A stretch of 64,000 nucleotides of DNA from Pseudomonas sp. MUP55 (GCF_034043515.1 NZ_CP138214.1:2976001-3040000); one strand, 5' to 3'; shown: positions 39,146 through 47,929, counted from the stretch's first letter. Numbers and translations are program-made. Notes: generated by a model not told the origin, from the sequence alone.

Positions 39146-39563
39146 GACTACGCACCGTGCTGGTGATCACGCCCCAAATCGACAGTTCGTCGCCTTCCAA
39201 TACGTACCGCGCTGGGTATTTCGGGTTTTCTGACAGCAAAATTACCTCGGCCCCACGCTTACAGAGGCGCTTGCACATGGGATCGTTATTGAGCAAAGCC
39301 ACCACTATATGACCGTGAGCTGGCTCAATAGAACGGTCCACGACAGCCAGGTCGCCCTCGAAAATGCCGGCGCCCTGCATGCTTTCGCCAGTAATAGCGA
39401 TCAAATAGACATGCGGCGCCCTGATATTTAAGACCTCATCCAATGAGATGTGCTGCTCGATGTGATCGGCTGCCGGTGATGGAAACCCTGCAGGGACACG
39501 AAACGAGCAGAAAGGCAGCTTCGTGCCGCCTTCGGATATAGGGCCTAAAATGGTAAAGCTCAT
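39138..39563 (-). CDS. umuD: UmuD-like translesion polymerase accessory protein
   Basis: A 141-residue S24-family self-cleaving protein that becomes UmuD' for polymerase V. The cleavage site is Ala-Gly in RVPAGFPSP, catalytic Ser in TGESMQGAGI, and the Lys is likely in DPMCKRLCKRG. ATG at 39563. A LexA box lies just upstream (39584-39599). Operon with umuC. Confidence 0.9.
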   Translation of the reverse strand: MSFTILGPISEGGTKLPFCSFRVPAGFPSPAADHIEQHISLDEVLNIRAPHVYLIAITGESMQGAGIFEGDLAVVDRSIEPAHGHIVVALLNNDPMCKRLCKRGAEVILLSENPKYPARYVLEGDELSIWGVITSTVRSHV

Positions 39564-39583
39564 GATGCAGCCTTCTACATGCA

Positions 39584-39599
39584 CTGTACGAATGTACAG
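39584..39599. promoter_or_regulatory. LexA (SOS) box
   Basis: CTGTACGAATGTACAG is a perfect CTGT-N8-ACAG palindrome between the divergent umuDC operon (start 39563) and the SRAP gene (start 39665), so both are probably DNA-damage inducible. Confidence 0.85.
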
Positions 39600-39664
39600 T
39601 TAACTTTGCAGGCGGCTTGCGGTCAATTTGTCTGTAGGGGATTTCGACAGACGGAGAGGTGGCT

Positions 39665-40342
39665 ATGTGCGGAAGGCTTTCGCAGTACAGCGGCATTCAC
39701 GACTTCGTTGCAGCCTTGAGCATGCCCAACGCCCTGGTGACCACCGTGGGCGATCACCCCATTGAGCGGTACAACGTCGCACCCACTACCGCGGTTGGGT
39801 TGCTGCACCTGCAAGGTGATCTCTTGCACGCCGATCCAGTGCGCTGGGGATGGCGACCACACTGGGCCAAGGACCGCGCGGCGCCGATCAATGCCCGCGT
39901 CGAGAAGGTAGCCCACGGCCCGTTTTTCAGGGCCATCTGGCCGCACCGCGCCATCACGCCGATAGACAATTGGTTTGAATGGGTCGATGAAGGCGGGCCC
40001 AAGAAGCAGCCCTACTTGATCCGCCGGCGGGACGGCGCACCGATATTCTGCGCGGCCATCGGCCAGCTACCGGATGCCGATGAAGGCCCAGGCGAGCACG
40101 ACGGTTTTGTGATCATCACGGCAGACAGTGCCGGTGGCATAGTGGATGTTCACGATCGGCGGCCCGTGGTGCTGAGGCCAGAATTGGCCCGGGAATGGCT
40201 TGACCCTGCCACGCCCATGGAGCGCGCCGAGCAGATGGCGTTGCACCAGGGGGAACCGTCTGAAGTCTTCGAGTGGTTCAAGGTCGACCCTGCGGTGGGC
40301 AACGTAAGGAATCAACAGGCTGAACTGATAAAGCCGATCTGA
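39665..40342 (+). CDS. SOS response-associated peptidase (SRAP/HMCES/YedK family)
   Basis: A 225-residue protein that covalently traps abasic sites in single-stranded DNA through the N-terminal Cys exposed after Met removal. MCGRLSQ fixes the start at ATG 39665 rather than the GTG six bases earlier. Other conserved parts: RYNVAPTT, RWGWRPHWAK, INARVEKV, NWFEWVDEG (Glu) and DVHDRRPVVL (His). SOS control is inferred from the shared LexA box. Confidence 0.92.
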   Translation: MCGRLSQYSGIHDFVAALSMPNALVTTVGDHPIERYNVAPTTAVGLLHLQGDLLHADPVRWGWRPHWAKDRAAPINARVEKVAHGPFFRAIWPHRAITPIDNWFEWVDEGGPKKQPYLIRRRDGAPIFCAAIGQLPDADEGPGEHDGFVIITADSAGGIVDVHDRRPVVLRPELAREWLDPATPMERAEQMALHQGEPSEVFEWFKVDPAVGNVRNQQAELIKPI

Positions 40343-40345
40343 CTT

Positions 40346-40432
40346 TCAGCTAAAAAACCACATGCAGCAACCGACTGCAGATATCCAGACGATAGTGAGA
40401 AGAATTGAGAGGCCTGCCAGTGGCTTATTCAT
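40346..40432 (-). CDS. Candidate 28-residue single-span membrane peptide
   Basis: ATG at 40432 encodes MNKPLAGLSILLTIVWISAV followed by GCCMWFFS, one hydrophobic span with a short charged N-terminus, ending at TGA 40346-40348. It lies 71 bases after the spanin gene on the same strand. No strong ribosome site precedes it, so it may be chance. Confidence 0.35.
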   Translation of the reverse strand: MNKPLAGLSILLTIVWISAVGCCMWFFS

Positions 40433-40503
40433 GTGGCGCAATCAATTGTGGGGCTTGAATGATCGTCCTAACCCATCCCGCTTTCAACGATGCCGTATTG
40501 CCA

Positions 40504-41019
40504 CTATTTCGCTATGGTTTTGACATAGGCCTGGCAGGCTCGTAGCGCGATCAGTCCCTGGTCGCCGGCGTCGGTGATGGCGATAATTCGTTGAGCATGC
40601 GCTGGGTCAAGTTGGGCTCGACGGGCTGCATGAACCACGCCGACGGCGCCGGAGGTGGAAGGCACGTTGCAGCCACCGGCTGGATCCTCGGCAAGTAGGA
40701 CTGACAGCCGGACATCAGCAGTGGCAAGGCGATCGCGCAGAGCAGCCTGGGTACGTTGGGCATCGGACAATTCCTTGGTGTGTTGTTGGTCCTGGGTGGC
40801 GAGCTGCTGCTCGGTGGCCAGGCGCTTGTTCTGCTCGGTGCGGGCCTGTGCGGCGGCGGCCAGGGTTATCCTCGACAAATCGTCCTTGTGCAGGCCGGCC
40901 TGCTCTGCGAGCTTCTTTCCCATTCGCCAGTCCTGCACCTGCCAGGTCACGCCCGCGGCGCCGACCATTAGCACCAGCGTCAGCACCGCCAAGCCGGCCA
41001 CCTTCTGCAGCGGCGTCAT
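40504..41019 (-). CDS. Rz-like inner-membrane spanin
   Basis: A 171-residue protein with one N-terminal membrane helix (VAGLAVLTLVLMVGAAGVTW) and a long periplasmic coiled coil (EQNKRLATEQQLATQDQQHT). This is the i-spanin layout used to fuse inner and outer membranes at lysis. ATG at 41019 overlaps the stop of the preceding gene by four bases. Contains rz1 nested in another frame. Confidence 0.85.
   Translation of the reverse strand: MTPLQKVAGLAVLTLVLMVGAAGVTWQVQDWRMGKKLAEQAGLHKDDLSRITLAAAAQARTEQNKRLATEQQLATQDQQHTKELSDAQRTQAALRDRLATADVRLSVLLAEDPAGGCNVPSTSGAVGVVHAARRAQLDPAHAQRIIAITDAGDQGLIALRACQAYVKTIAK
40551..40763 (-). CDS. Rz1-like outer-membrane lipoprotein spanin, nested in Rz
   Basis: A 70-residue lipoprotein wholly inside the Rz gene in a different frame. 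MPNVPRLLCAIALPLLMSGC gives signal and lipobox (MSGC), and the mature part is Pro-rich (CLPPPAPSAWFMQPVEPN), as in lambda Rz1. Forms the o-spanin half of the complex. Confidence 0.8.
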   Translation of the reverse strand: MPNVPRLLCAIALPLLMSGCQSYLPRIQPVAATCLPPPAPSAWFMQPVEPNLTQRMLNELSPSPTPATRD

Positions 41020-41441
41020 GCCAGCGCCCGCCGCACGCCTTCCACCACCACCGCGTCTGGGTACGCGTACCCTGCGTTCTCGTGATGAATGATCGCTTTT
41101 ACGAAGCCGGTCATCACCGCCGGCTGGCCCAGGTCGATCTCGGCGCCAGGCCGGGTGCCGGTATTGGCTTCGACGGCGCGCACATACGCGGCAGTGTCGT
41201 TCTCTACCGACGGCGCCCACCGACTGATAATCGCCTTCACAGTCTTCAGGCCATGTTTGCGCTGGTAGGTCAGCAGCAGCTTGCCCAGGGCGCGAATGCC
41301 ATTCTCTGGAGTATCGAACCTGGCAAAGCGCTTCTCGATTGCCGGGTCTGGCTTGAGTTGGCCCTGCCACTGGTTGGCCGAGTTGTAATCAATGTTGCCG
41401 GGGTTGTTGTTGCGCACCCCGCGGGTTTCTGTGATCGGCAT
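41016..41441 (-). CDS. Phage muramidase-like protein (P5-type)
   Basis: A 141-residue protein. RGVRNNNPGNIDYNSANQWQ, RFARFDTPENGIRALGKLLL and ISRWAPSVENDTAAYV match the structural protein P5/lytic-enzyme family seen in Pseudomonas prophages. It may be the endolysin of the lysis cassette with the spanins that follow. Preceded by a terminator-plus-ribosome-site module. Confidence 0.8.
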   Translation of the reverse strand: MPITETRGVRNNNPGNIDYNSANQWQGQLKPDPAIEKRFARFDTPENGIRALGKLLLTYQRKHGLKTVKAIISRWAPSVENDTAAYVRAVEANTGTRPGAEIDLGQPAVMTGFVKAIIHHENAGYAYPDAVVVEGVRRALA

Positions 41442-41455
41442 ACTTTTCTCCAGGC

Positions 41456-41480
41456 AATAAAAAACCCGCTCAGGGCGGGT
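41456..41480 (-). terminator. Hairpin-terminator and ribosome-site module (copy 1)
   Basis: On the minus strand ACCCGC/GCGGGT stem, T-run, then ATTGCCTGGAGAAAAG and the ATG at 41441. The same order recurs at 46934 and 47944. Confidence 0.75.
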
Positions 41481-41498
41481 GGCTTTGTGCTGCGACGG

Positions 41499-42053
41499 TT
41501 ACGTGGGGACCACGGGCCAATCGACTGTTTGCGGATAATTCGCCTGGTCGATCACTCGGCTGAGCGCTACGCGATACTTCTTCCACGCCTTTAGCTCGGC
41601 AAGATCTGCATCGGTTGCTTCATCGACATCGACAGCGTCCTGAAGCGGAGCGATCGCGTAGTCAGCTGCCGAGCGCAACCGGGTGATTTCCGACTGGGCG
41701 GCTTCCAGTGGATCTACTACTGGCGGCGGCAATTGTGGTGCCTCCTGGGGCGGCAAGGCATCGACCGCCACGTGCAGGGTGATGCTGTGAGCCAGATCCG
41801 CGGGCTCACCTTCCTTGGCGATGCTCACCGCAAGCACCGTATCGTTGTAGCTGATCGCCACTGAGCAACCGGCGTCCGCCTGATTTAGCACGTAGCCCCA
41901 TCCTTCTGGCGGCGGAGCCATACCGAGCGTGCCGTAGACAAGGTATTGGCCGGGACCCGGGTGTTCAGTGGTGATCGTATCCACGCCCAGGGAAGTGATA
42001 TCGATGACAGCGCCAGTAGCGCCGAGGATGTTTACTGCTGCGCGAGTTGTCAT
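41499..42053 (-). CDS. Tail fibre assembly protein
   Basis: A 184-residue protein whose C-terminus (ELKAWKKYRVALSRVIDQAN, ending YPQTVDWPVVPT) is the signature of Tfa/gp38-type fibre chaperones. A Pro-rich linker (PPQEAPQLPPPVVDP) precedes it. Begins immediately after the fibre gene. Confidence 0.85.
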   Translation of the reverse strand: MTTRAAVNILGATGAVIDITSLGVDTITTEHPGPGQYLVYGTLGMAPPPEGWGYVLNQADAGCSVAISYNDTVLAVSIAKEGEPADLAHSITLHVAVDALPPQEAPQLPPPVVDPLEAAQSEITRLRSAADYAIAPLQDAVDVDEATDADLAELKAWKKYRVALSRVIDQANYPQTVDWPVVPT

Positions 42054-42773
42054 TTAGATCGCCTTGAGTGTGCCGTCAGCGGATTTGGTGGTGTTACCGG
42101 TGTGGTAGACCTCGCGCATTATCGCGCTCTGGTACGTGCCGGAACGAAAGTACATCCGTCCGGAAAATGACATTAGGATCTGCGACCCATATGTGGCGCT
42201 GTTGTAGCCAGCGTTGATCATTGTGCCCTGAGTCGAGGTTTCAGGAGCTCCGGCGGTGGCCGACGACCAGGTCTGAAATGAGTTCCCGTATGTGTTGATA
42301 GTGCTGGCCGCCGGAGATGCGACGTCACCAACCAGCATTACGTTACCCGGTGCTGATCCAGCCGTGAGCGTGGCGGCCGATCCTAGACCGAGTCCTGACC
42401 GAGCGGCTGCCTGGCTGGTGCCGCCCGTACCGCCCTTGGTCACTGGCACTACGTTTTCGGTAGACACGGTACCCAGGCCGGCGAGAGTCGCTCCCCACTG
42501 CTGAACGAGAAGGTTGACCGCATCGGCCAAAGCCTTTGGGTAACCGTTTACCGGCACGATACCGTATGACGCGCCAGCAGTAGTCGCTCCGCGATAAGCC
42601 GGCGAAATCGACACAGAGGTGTCGCTCGACGGATTGATCACTTGATAGATACCGTTGTCCGGGCCCACAAACATATCGCCCGATCGGCAATTGGAAAACT
42701 TCGTACCAGCACCAGTTACAGTGGCGTTGCCATTAGTAATGGTAACGGTACCTTCTGAAAACCAAGAAGCCAT
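42054..42773 (-). CDS. Tail fibre protein
   Basis: A 239-residue fibre-like protein: MASWFSEGTVTITNGNATVT and GTKFSNCRSGDMFVGPDNGI at the N-terminus, the linker VVPVTKGGTGGTSQAAARSG typical of phage fibres, and a C-terminal VYHTGNTTKSADGTLKAI. ATG at 42773 after GGGAGTAACT. Likely receptor binding or its trimeric stem. Confidence 0.85.
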   Translation of the reverse strand: MASWFSEGTVTITNGNATVTGAGTKFSNCRSGDMFVGPDNGIYQVINPSSDTSVSISPAYRGATTAGASYGIVPVNGYPKALADAVNLLVQQWGATLAGLGTVSTENVVPVTKGGTGGTSQAAARSGLGLGSAATLTAGSAPGNVMLVGDVASPAASTINTYGNSFQTWSSATAGAPETSTQGTMINAGYNSATYGSQILMSFSGRMYFRSGTYQSAIMREVYHTGNTTKSADGTLKAI

Positions 42774-42812
42774 AGTTACTCCCAAAGCAGTAGGTGCAGG
42801 AAATCTGCTGAT

Positions 42813-43691
42813 TCAATTAAAAGGAAATGGAAGCCCTGCTGTTTTGATTACCAAGGCTGATGGATATCTGGTTGTTGGTAGATTTAGATATGAGTAACCA
42901 ACGCCAGTGTTCGTTGTTGGCCAACTATCCTGAGTGGTCCTACCTGGCGGGGCAAAAAAGAAACTGATTCCGCCTACTCTTCCGAATGCGCCTTCAGTCA
43001 CACCGTATACTAACGGCCCCCCTCCACCCGCCTGCGGGCTCGCGTCGATAATGCCGCACGACCTGCTCCATTGCAGAAAAGCGGCATATTCCGTACCTGC
43101 ATCTAAGTTAATATCAACCAAACTGTGGGCAATTGCGGAACCGGATTGAGATTGAAATGCAATCCTTTCGTTTCGTCCTCCAACGTATGTGTAAGCCGGT
43201 CTTCCAAACCTATCCAGCGGGCCAGGGTCAGGTGCGCGTATTGAAGCAACAACGTTCATTGGATTTTGATTGGAGTTGAACGTAATTTGGCCGGAGATTT
43301 GTAATCTAGTTTTGAGCCAAGGGCTCGGCAAGCTATCGTTCCTCATCAAATCAAAACAGTAATACTTGGTTGCGGCACTCGCTCCAGCATACAAATATGT
43401 TTTCGCGCTTCCGGACACTCCCACACCGGTAGCGGTCCCTCTTCCCACAAGGAAAACAATGGGGGACTGCGGGCTTTCAATTGTAAAACCGAACTGATCA
43501 TCCCCTGGCAAGCCAGACTCCTGCCAACTACTTGCCAAATTCGGATCTACGTTAATTCCTCGTAAGACCCATCTCCTCCAGTTCGAATTGAAAGCTAGAA
43601 AACCACTCTTTACCAGTCCGTAGCTAATATTGCTTGTATCGTACAGCAATGAGCCGTCTGGTTTTTTCACCACAAGTTTGGCGTTCGACAT
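42813..43691 (-). CDS. Tail-associated protein of unknown function
   Basis: A 292-residue protein (MSNAKLVVKKPDGSLLYDTS) lying between J and the fibre. Its region is visibly more AT-rich than J and the fibre gene. Beta-rich with many Gly/Ser/Asn; ends GLPFPFN. Start ATG overlaps the preceding stop (TGATG). Possibly a receptor-contact or fibre-tip protein. Confidence 0.7.
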   Translation of the reverse strand: MSNAKLVVKKPDGSLLYDTSNISYGLVKSGFLAFNSNWRRWVLRGINVDPNLASSWQESGLPGDDQFGFTIESPQSPIVFLVGRGTATGVGVSGSAKTYLYAGASAATKYYCFDLMRNDSLPSPWLKTRLQISGQITFNSNQNPMNVVASIRAPDPGPLDRFGRPAYTYVGGRNERIAFQSQSGSAIAHSLVDINLDAGTEYAAFLQWSRSCGIIDASPQAGGGGPLVYGVTEGAFGRVGGISFFFAPPGRTTQDSWPTTNTGVGYSYLNLPTTRYPSALVIKTAGLPFPFN

Positions 43692-43996
43692 CAGAAATAC
43701 CCATAGTAAATTCGGCAATTCGCGGAGAAAAAACCCCAACCCGCCGTGTTGTATGAATACACCCAAGATAGAGACGTTCCACTCAAGACCACGCCCGGCC
43801 GCTTGCCCTTATCCATTTGTAAGTCCACGAGTGGGGACACCGTAAAGAAGAGAGAGCGGCCGGCTGGTGGTGCAGGAACTTGTATTTCACCATTCTGACC
43901 ATTTGTCTCCACAAAACCCGTTGTCTGGCTTATCAAAGTTGTCATATCAATTTTGACAACGCCGGTGTTCTTATCCCTAATTACCAATCCGACCAT
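43691..43996 (-). CDS. Small tail-associated protein
   Basis: A 101-residue protein (MVGLVIRDKNTGVVKIDMTT) directly after J and overlapping the next gene at TGATG. AT-rich like its downstream neighbour. No family recognised. Confidence 0.7.
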   Translation of the reverse strand: MVGLVIRDKNTGVVKIDMTTLISQTTGFVETNGQNGEIQVPAPPAGRSLFFTVSPLVDLQMDKGKRPGVVLSGTSLSWVYSYNTAGWGFFSANCRIYYGYF

Positions 43997-43997
43997 A

Positions 43998-46916
43998 TCA
44001 AAGACTCAAGTCAATACCGTCAATACCGTTGGCATAAGTGAATTTTATACCGCTACTATTCAGAACCGATGTATTGCCATCCTTGACTCCGCGCAGGGCG
44101 AACGAGCCTGTTGCCATATTCAACTCAATCAATGGATTTCCGTAGGCGTCTACAGCCGCAGACCTAAGGCTCATTCCGAGAATTATCTGCTCGATAAACG
44201 CCTTGCTGATGATTGCGGTATTGAAGATGGCTTGGCCGTTCTCAATTACAAACATCGGATCAACTTTTCCGCTAATCTCGTTCACGACGGCGAACCGCTG
44301 AGCGAAGATCAAAAACTCCGACTGATCCCCGTTCGCACCAAAGGCCAGGCCAGATACAACCCTTCGGCCATCGACAATTGTCTGGGCCTTCATGGTCGTC
44401 TGTGCAAGTACCTTCCCGTTGAGTTGAACGACCGTCTCGCTCACCGACTGCACCGATGCACTTGTCTGGCCGATGCTCGACTGCAGCGTCTCAGAAACCT
44501 TGGCCTGCGCCTCGATCTCAGACGCTCGCACCTTCTTCTCTGTGCTGATGGCGGCGGTAGATTCCCAAGCCTTGATAGCGCCTGCCAGATCTCCAGAGCC
44601 GTTGTCACCACGCACCGAAGCACGCAGCGCCTCGTTGCTCGAAGCCTGGGATGTGATTCTCCCGTCGAGGTTGGTTACTTTGGTGTCCAGGCTTGTGATG
44701 GCCTGGGCGTTACCGGTTGCCCTCTGATCGACCGCAGAGAGATCGCTCTTCAGTTGGGTGATCTGCGCTGCTGAAGCCTCGCGGTTGCTGGCCACCACTT
44801 GTTCCAGAACGGTCAGCGACGACCTGTTGTCGCCAACCTGAGCGCTGAGGGTGAGCAGTTGCTGGGCCATCGCATCGTTTTCGCTGGCTCGCGTTTTGCG
44901 CTCGACCGCCAGATCCGCCGTGGACGTCCAGCCCTTGATCGCGTCAGCCAGATCGCCGGCGCCATCATCGCCTCGAGCGGCAGACCGCAGCGCCTCAACC
45001 GAGGTCGCGGTGGCCAACACCTTGCCGTCGATCTCTTCGATCTTGGTTTCGATGATCTGGACCTGGGATACCAGTGCATCAGTGGTCTCAAGGATGGTGC
45101 CGATATCGATGTGCGCAAACTTGCTCGGGTCGTACTGAACCGCCGATATCTCGAACACACCAGGCTCTGGCCGGGCCACGCTCACCACGCGGTACAGCGG
45201 GATGGCCAGGTCATCGGCATCCAGCGCCCACACCAGCTCAGGTTCAGGCGTAACCGAATAGGCGACAGTGACGGTAACCTGCCGGCCGCTGACCAGTTGC
45301 ACGGTGCGCCCCTCGCACTTGCCGTCCGGCAGGTTGAGGATCAGTCGATCACCAGGTTTAGCCTGGGTGTCGCGGTCCAGCTTGATGACCTTGCCGTTCA
45401 CCGCCGAGATGCGCCCACCCACGGGTCGGCCTGCAAGCAGCTCATCAGCGATCGGGATCACATACCCAGGCAACGGGATACGCCCGTCCAAACCAACCTT
45501 GAAGGTTACGGCCCGATCCTTGGAGTTGGTCAGCAGCGCCCACTTGCCGCGGCGCTGGGCCTCGGATTCGCGAGTGCAGCCGATGGCGCTGATCTCCAGC
45601 GGATTGTCGCCGTAGCGCCGCTGCAGCTTCTGATCGGTCACCGCCGTGACATCGGTGTCATAGTTGTTCAACGGGTTGTCGTAACTGACCAGCGCCCGAG
45701 TGTAGCGGGTGCGTTCCGATGCGCTGGAATAGGTGAACTTGCCATCGATGACGTTCGCACGGGTGTAGGCGAAGTCAAAGTCCGTGGCGCGCGGCATATC
45801 CGAAAGGGTGAAGACCTGACCCTGGGCCCAGTAGGTCATGCCCCGGTAGATCGCCGAGATGTCACGTAGCAGCGACCAGGCGTCAGCCTTGCTCTGCAGG
45901 TTCAAATTGCAGATGAAGCGCGGCTCCTGGCCCCCCTTCCCGTCCGGCACCAGTTGGTCGCAGTAGTGCGATATCCGATACAGCTCCCACTTGTCGACCA
46001 TCCAAGGCTTGATGCGGCGGCCAAGGCCGAAGCGGTCAGCGGTAGTGATGTCGTAGGTCATCCAGACCGCGTTGTCGGTCCAGGCCTGCTTGAAGGTGCC
46101 GTCCCACACTCCGCTGTACGAGCGCGCCACGGGGTCGTAATTGCTCGGCACCTGCACCTTCTTCAGCTTGGTCTCGACTGTTACGGCCGGAATGCTGCGG
46201 AACTGCTCGGCGGAGAACTCGATGTAAAGTAGCGCGGTGTTCGGGTAGCGGATCTTCGCGTCGATCACCTCGGTGAAGCCGGCGATCTGCATGGTGTCCG
46301 AGATTTTGTTGTTGTTCTGGTTTGGAGTGATCCGGGTGATGCGCAGCAGCCAACCGGCAGCGGCCTTGGGCAAATCAATACGGCGCGTGCGCTCGTACAC
46401 GCTGGTGGTTTTGCCATCGACAGCCTCGCTCAGCACCTGCTGATAGGCGCCCCCATCAGTGGCCAGCTCAACCTTGTATTCGATCCTGTAGCCGTTGATA
46501 TTTCCTGCGGTATCCACGGACTGGAGCGCAGGCCAGGCGAAACGCACGCGAATGGCGGAAAGCTGGTTGTTACTGATCGCCCGCACCCAAGGCGTGCCGC
46601 TGCGCAGCTCGGTGCTGATGGTGGTCTCGTTCTCGACAGACGGGATGCCCTGGATATAGGTCTGGTCCACGGCCCCGGTGCCCCACTCCCACCTCACGTT
46701 TGGGAAGTTCATGTTGCCCTGGGGGTCTTGCAGCGGAGTGTTGTCAAGGTAGATGTCGCGGGCCGTCGGCGTACCTTCGAACTCTCCCTCCCCTACGCCG
46801 ATAAGCATTTTGGCGATAGCGACCGAGCGCAGACTATCCGGTGCTTCCGTCGGCGTTTTTGGTTTGTCTTCGCCGCCCTTGGCGCCGTGGATGTCAATCT
46901 TGAGTGCTGCGCCCAT
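43998..46916 (-). CDS. Tail tip/host specificity protein J
   Basis: A 972-residue lambda gpJ-like protein forming the tail tip. N-terminal region GGEDKPKTPTEAPDSLRSVA, fibronectin-like mid-part (AISNQLSAIRVRFAWPALQ), and a helical C-terminal part with two copies of a roughly 42-residue repeat, beginning EALRSAARGDDGAGDLADAI and EALRASVRGDNGSGDLAGAI. Ends with the DUF1983-like region. Starts after a hairpin and ribosome-site module. Confidence 0.92.
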   Translation of the reverse strand: MGAALKIDIHGAKGGEDKPKTPTEAPDSLRSVAIAKMLIGVGEGEFEGTPTARDIYLDNTPLQDPQGNMNFPNVRWEWGTGAVDQTYIQGIPSVENETTISTELRSGTPWVRAISNNQLSAIRVRFAWPALQSVDTAGNINGYRIEYKVELATDGGAYQQVLSEAVDGKTTSVYERTRRIDLPKAAAGWLLRITRITPNQNNNKISDTMQIAGFTEVIDAKIRYPNTALLYIEFSAEQFRSIPAVTVETKLKKVQVPSNYDPVARSYSGVWDGTFKQAWTDNAVWMTYDITTADRFGLGRRIKPWMVDKWELYRISHYCDQLVPDGKGGQEPRFICNLNLQSKADAWSLLRDISAIYRGMTYWAQGQVFTLSDMPRATDFDFAYTRANVIDGKFTYSSASERTRYTRALVSYDNPLNNYDTDVTAVTDQKLQRRYGDNPLEISAIGCTRESEAQRRGKWALLTNSKDRAVTFKVGLDGRIPLPGYVIPIADELLAGRPVGGRISAVNGKVIKLDRDTQAKPGDRLILNLPDGKCEGRTVQLVSGRQVTVTVAYSVTPEPELVWALDADDLAIPLYRVVSVARPEPGVFEISAVQYDPSKFAHIDIGTILETTDALVSQVQIIETKIEEIDGKVLATATSVEALRSAARGDDGAGDLADAIKGWTSTADLAVERKTRASENDAMAQQLLTLSAQVGDNRSSLTVLEQVVASNREASAAQITQLKSDLSAVDQRATGNAQAITSLDTKVTNLDGRITSQASSNEALRASVRGDNGSGDLAGAIKAWESTAAISTEKKVRASEIEAQAKVSETLQSSIGQTSASVQSVSETVVQLNGKVLAQTTMKAQTIVDGRRVVSGLAFGANGDQSEFLIFAQRFAVVNEISGKVDPMFVIENGQAIFNTAIISKAFIEQIILGMSLRSAAVDAYGNPLIELNMATGSFALRGVKDGNTSVLNSSGIKFTYANGIDGIDLSL

Positions 46917-46933
46917 GCTTTTCTCCAGGCAAT

Positions 46934-46956
46934 AAAAAACCGCCTCGTGGGCGGTG
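46934..46956 (-). terminator. Hairpin-terminator and ribosome-site module (copy 2)
   Basis: ACCGCC/GGCGGT-type stem, T-run, then ATTGCCTGGAGAAAAG and the J start at 46916; nearly identical to copy 1. Confidence 0.75.
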
Positions 46957-47051
46957 TGGTGGCATTTTGTATGACGGTAACGGTACTGGACTTGGCGCGA
47001 GAAGCCCTTACCATGGGGCGCTCCACTCAGCCTTCAAGGAAGTAACTGCTG

Positions 47052-47327
47052 ATGAATAAAGCCCCCACCTGGCTACGCACAACTCTTTCGATGCCGGTTT
47101 ACGCAGTGTCAGTCGGTTTTTGGATTTTCACCGTATATATGTTCGTAACCACAGTGAAAATGCTTTCCGCATTTATGACGCCTGAGCTCATCGGAGCACG
47201 AATTGTCGACTTCTTGGTGGTTGTCGTATTGGCGGCTATCGGTAACGGACTATGGAAGCTCGCTAGATACATTCGAACATCTAACTTTAGGAAACAGACA
47301 AGGCCCACCACAGCCAATCCTCCGTGA
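47052..47327 (+). CDS. Small two-helix membrane protein (moron)
   Basis: A 91-residue protein on the strand opposite the tail operon. Two hydrophobic segments (VYAVSVGFWIFTVYMFVTTV and IVDFLVVVVLAAIGNGLW) and a basic tail. ATG at 47052 follows AAGGAAG. The position, inserted between I and J, and orientation suggest a lysogenically expressed cargo gene, perhaps for superinfection exclusion; function unknown. Confidence 0.7.
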   Translation: MNKAPTWLRTTLSMPVYAVSVGFWIFTVYMFVTTVKMLSAFMTPELIGARIVDFLVVVVLAAIGNGLWKLARYIRTSNFRKQTRPTTANPP

Positions 47328-47332
47328 CCTTC

Positions 47333-47929
47333 CTACATCTGGTCTTCGGCATAAATGGCGGCACTGATGATCGCGCCACCCACCCGCCGCTCTCCGTAGC
47401 AGAGCGGTACCGGGTTGCCTGACGCGGTGGTGTTCTTCGCGCTGCCGAAGGCATAGCCCGGTGTGTTCTCGGGCGCCGCGCTGGTCTTGAGGCCGCCGGC
47501 CTGGGGGCTGAGCATCTGGATCACGCCGCCGGCGACAAGGCCGATGCCTGCGCCTATGAGCGGAGTACCGAACGGTGTAGCTGAGAAGATCACCCCGACC
47601 ACAATCAGGATCGCCCCGACGATTGTTTGGAGTATGCCCCCACGCTTGCTGCCCACTATTACTGGCGCGATACGAATGTCACCGGCACCGTTGTAGGTCA
47701 ACTCCTTCTCGCCAATATTGCGCTTGTCTCGAAAGACCGCGAACTCCAACCCTCGTGATTTGGCATTTGATAGGAATCGCTCAAAGCCGGGGATCTGTAC
47801 GCAAAGAGCCTTGATCGCCTCCGCCGGAGATTTCACGGCCAGCCTGAAAGTCGTCCCAAATTGCCGTAGCTGCCCGTGTAGGCGAACCGTTGTCATCGGT
47901 TGGTAGTTGATCGCTGATGTCTGCATCAA
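47333..47929 (-). CDS. Tail assembly protein I
   Basis: A 198-residue lambda gpI-like protein: VRLHGQLRQFGTTFRLAVKS, FRDKRNIGEKELTYNGAGDI, a hydrophobic Gly-rich centre (GAILIVVGVIFSATPFG), and VPLCYGERRVGGAIISAAI. Needed for tail tip assembly with K and J. Preceded by a hairpin and ribosome-site module. Confidence 0.88.
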   Translation of the reverse strand: MMQTSAINYQPMTTVRLHGQLRQFGTTFRLAVKSPAEAIKALCVQIPGFERFLSNAKSRGLEFAVFRDKRNIGEKELTYNGAGDIRIAPVIVGSKRGGILQTIVGAILIVVGVIFSATPFGTPLIGAGIGLVAGGVIQMLSPQAGGLKTSAAPENTPGYAFGSAKNTTASGNPVPLCYGERRVGGAIISAAIYAEDQM

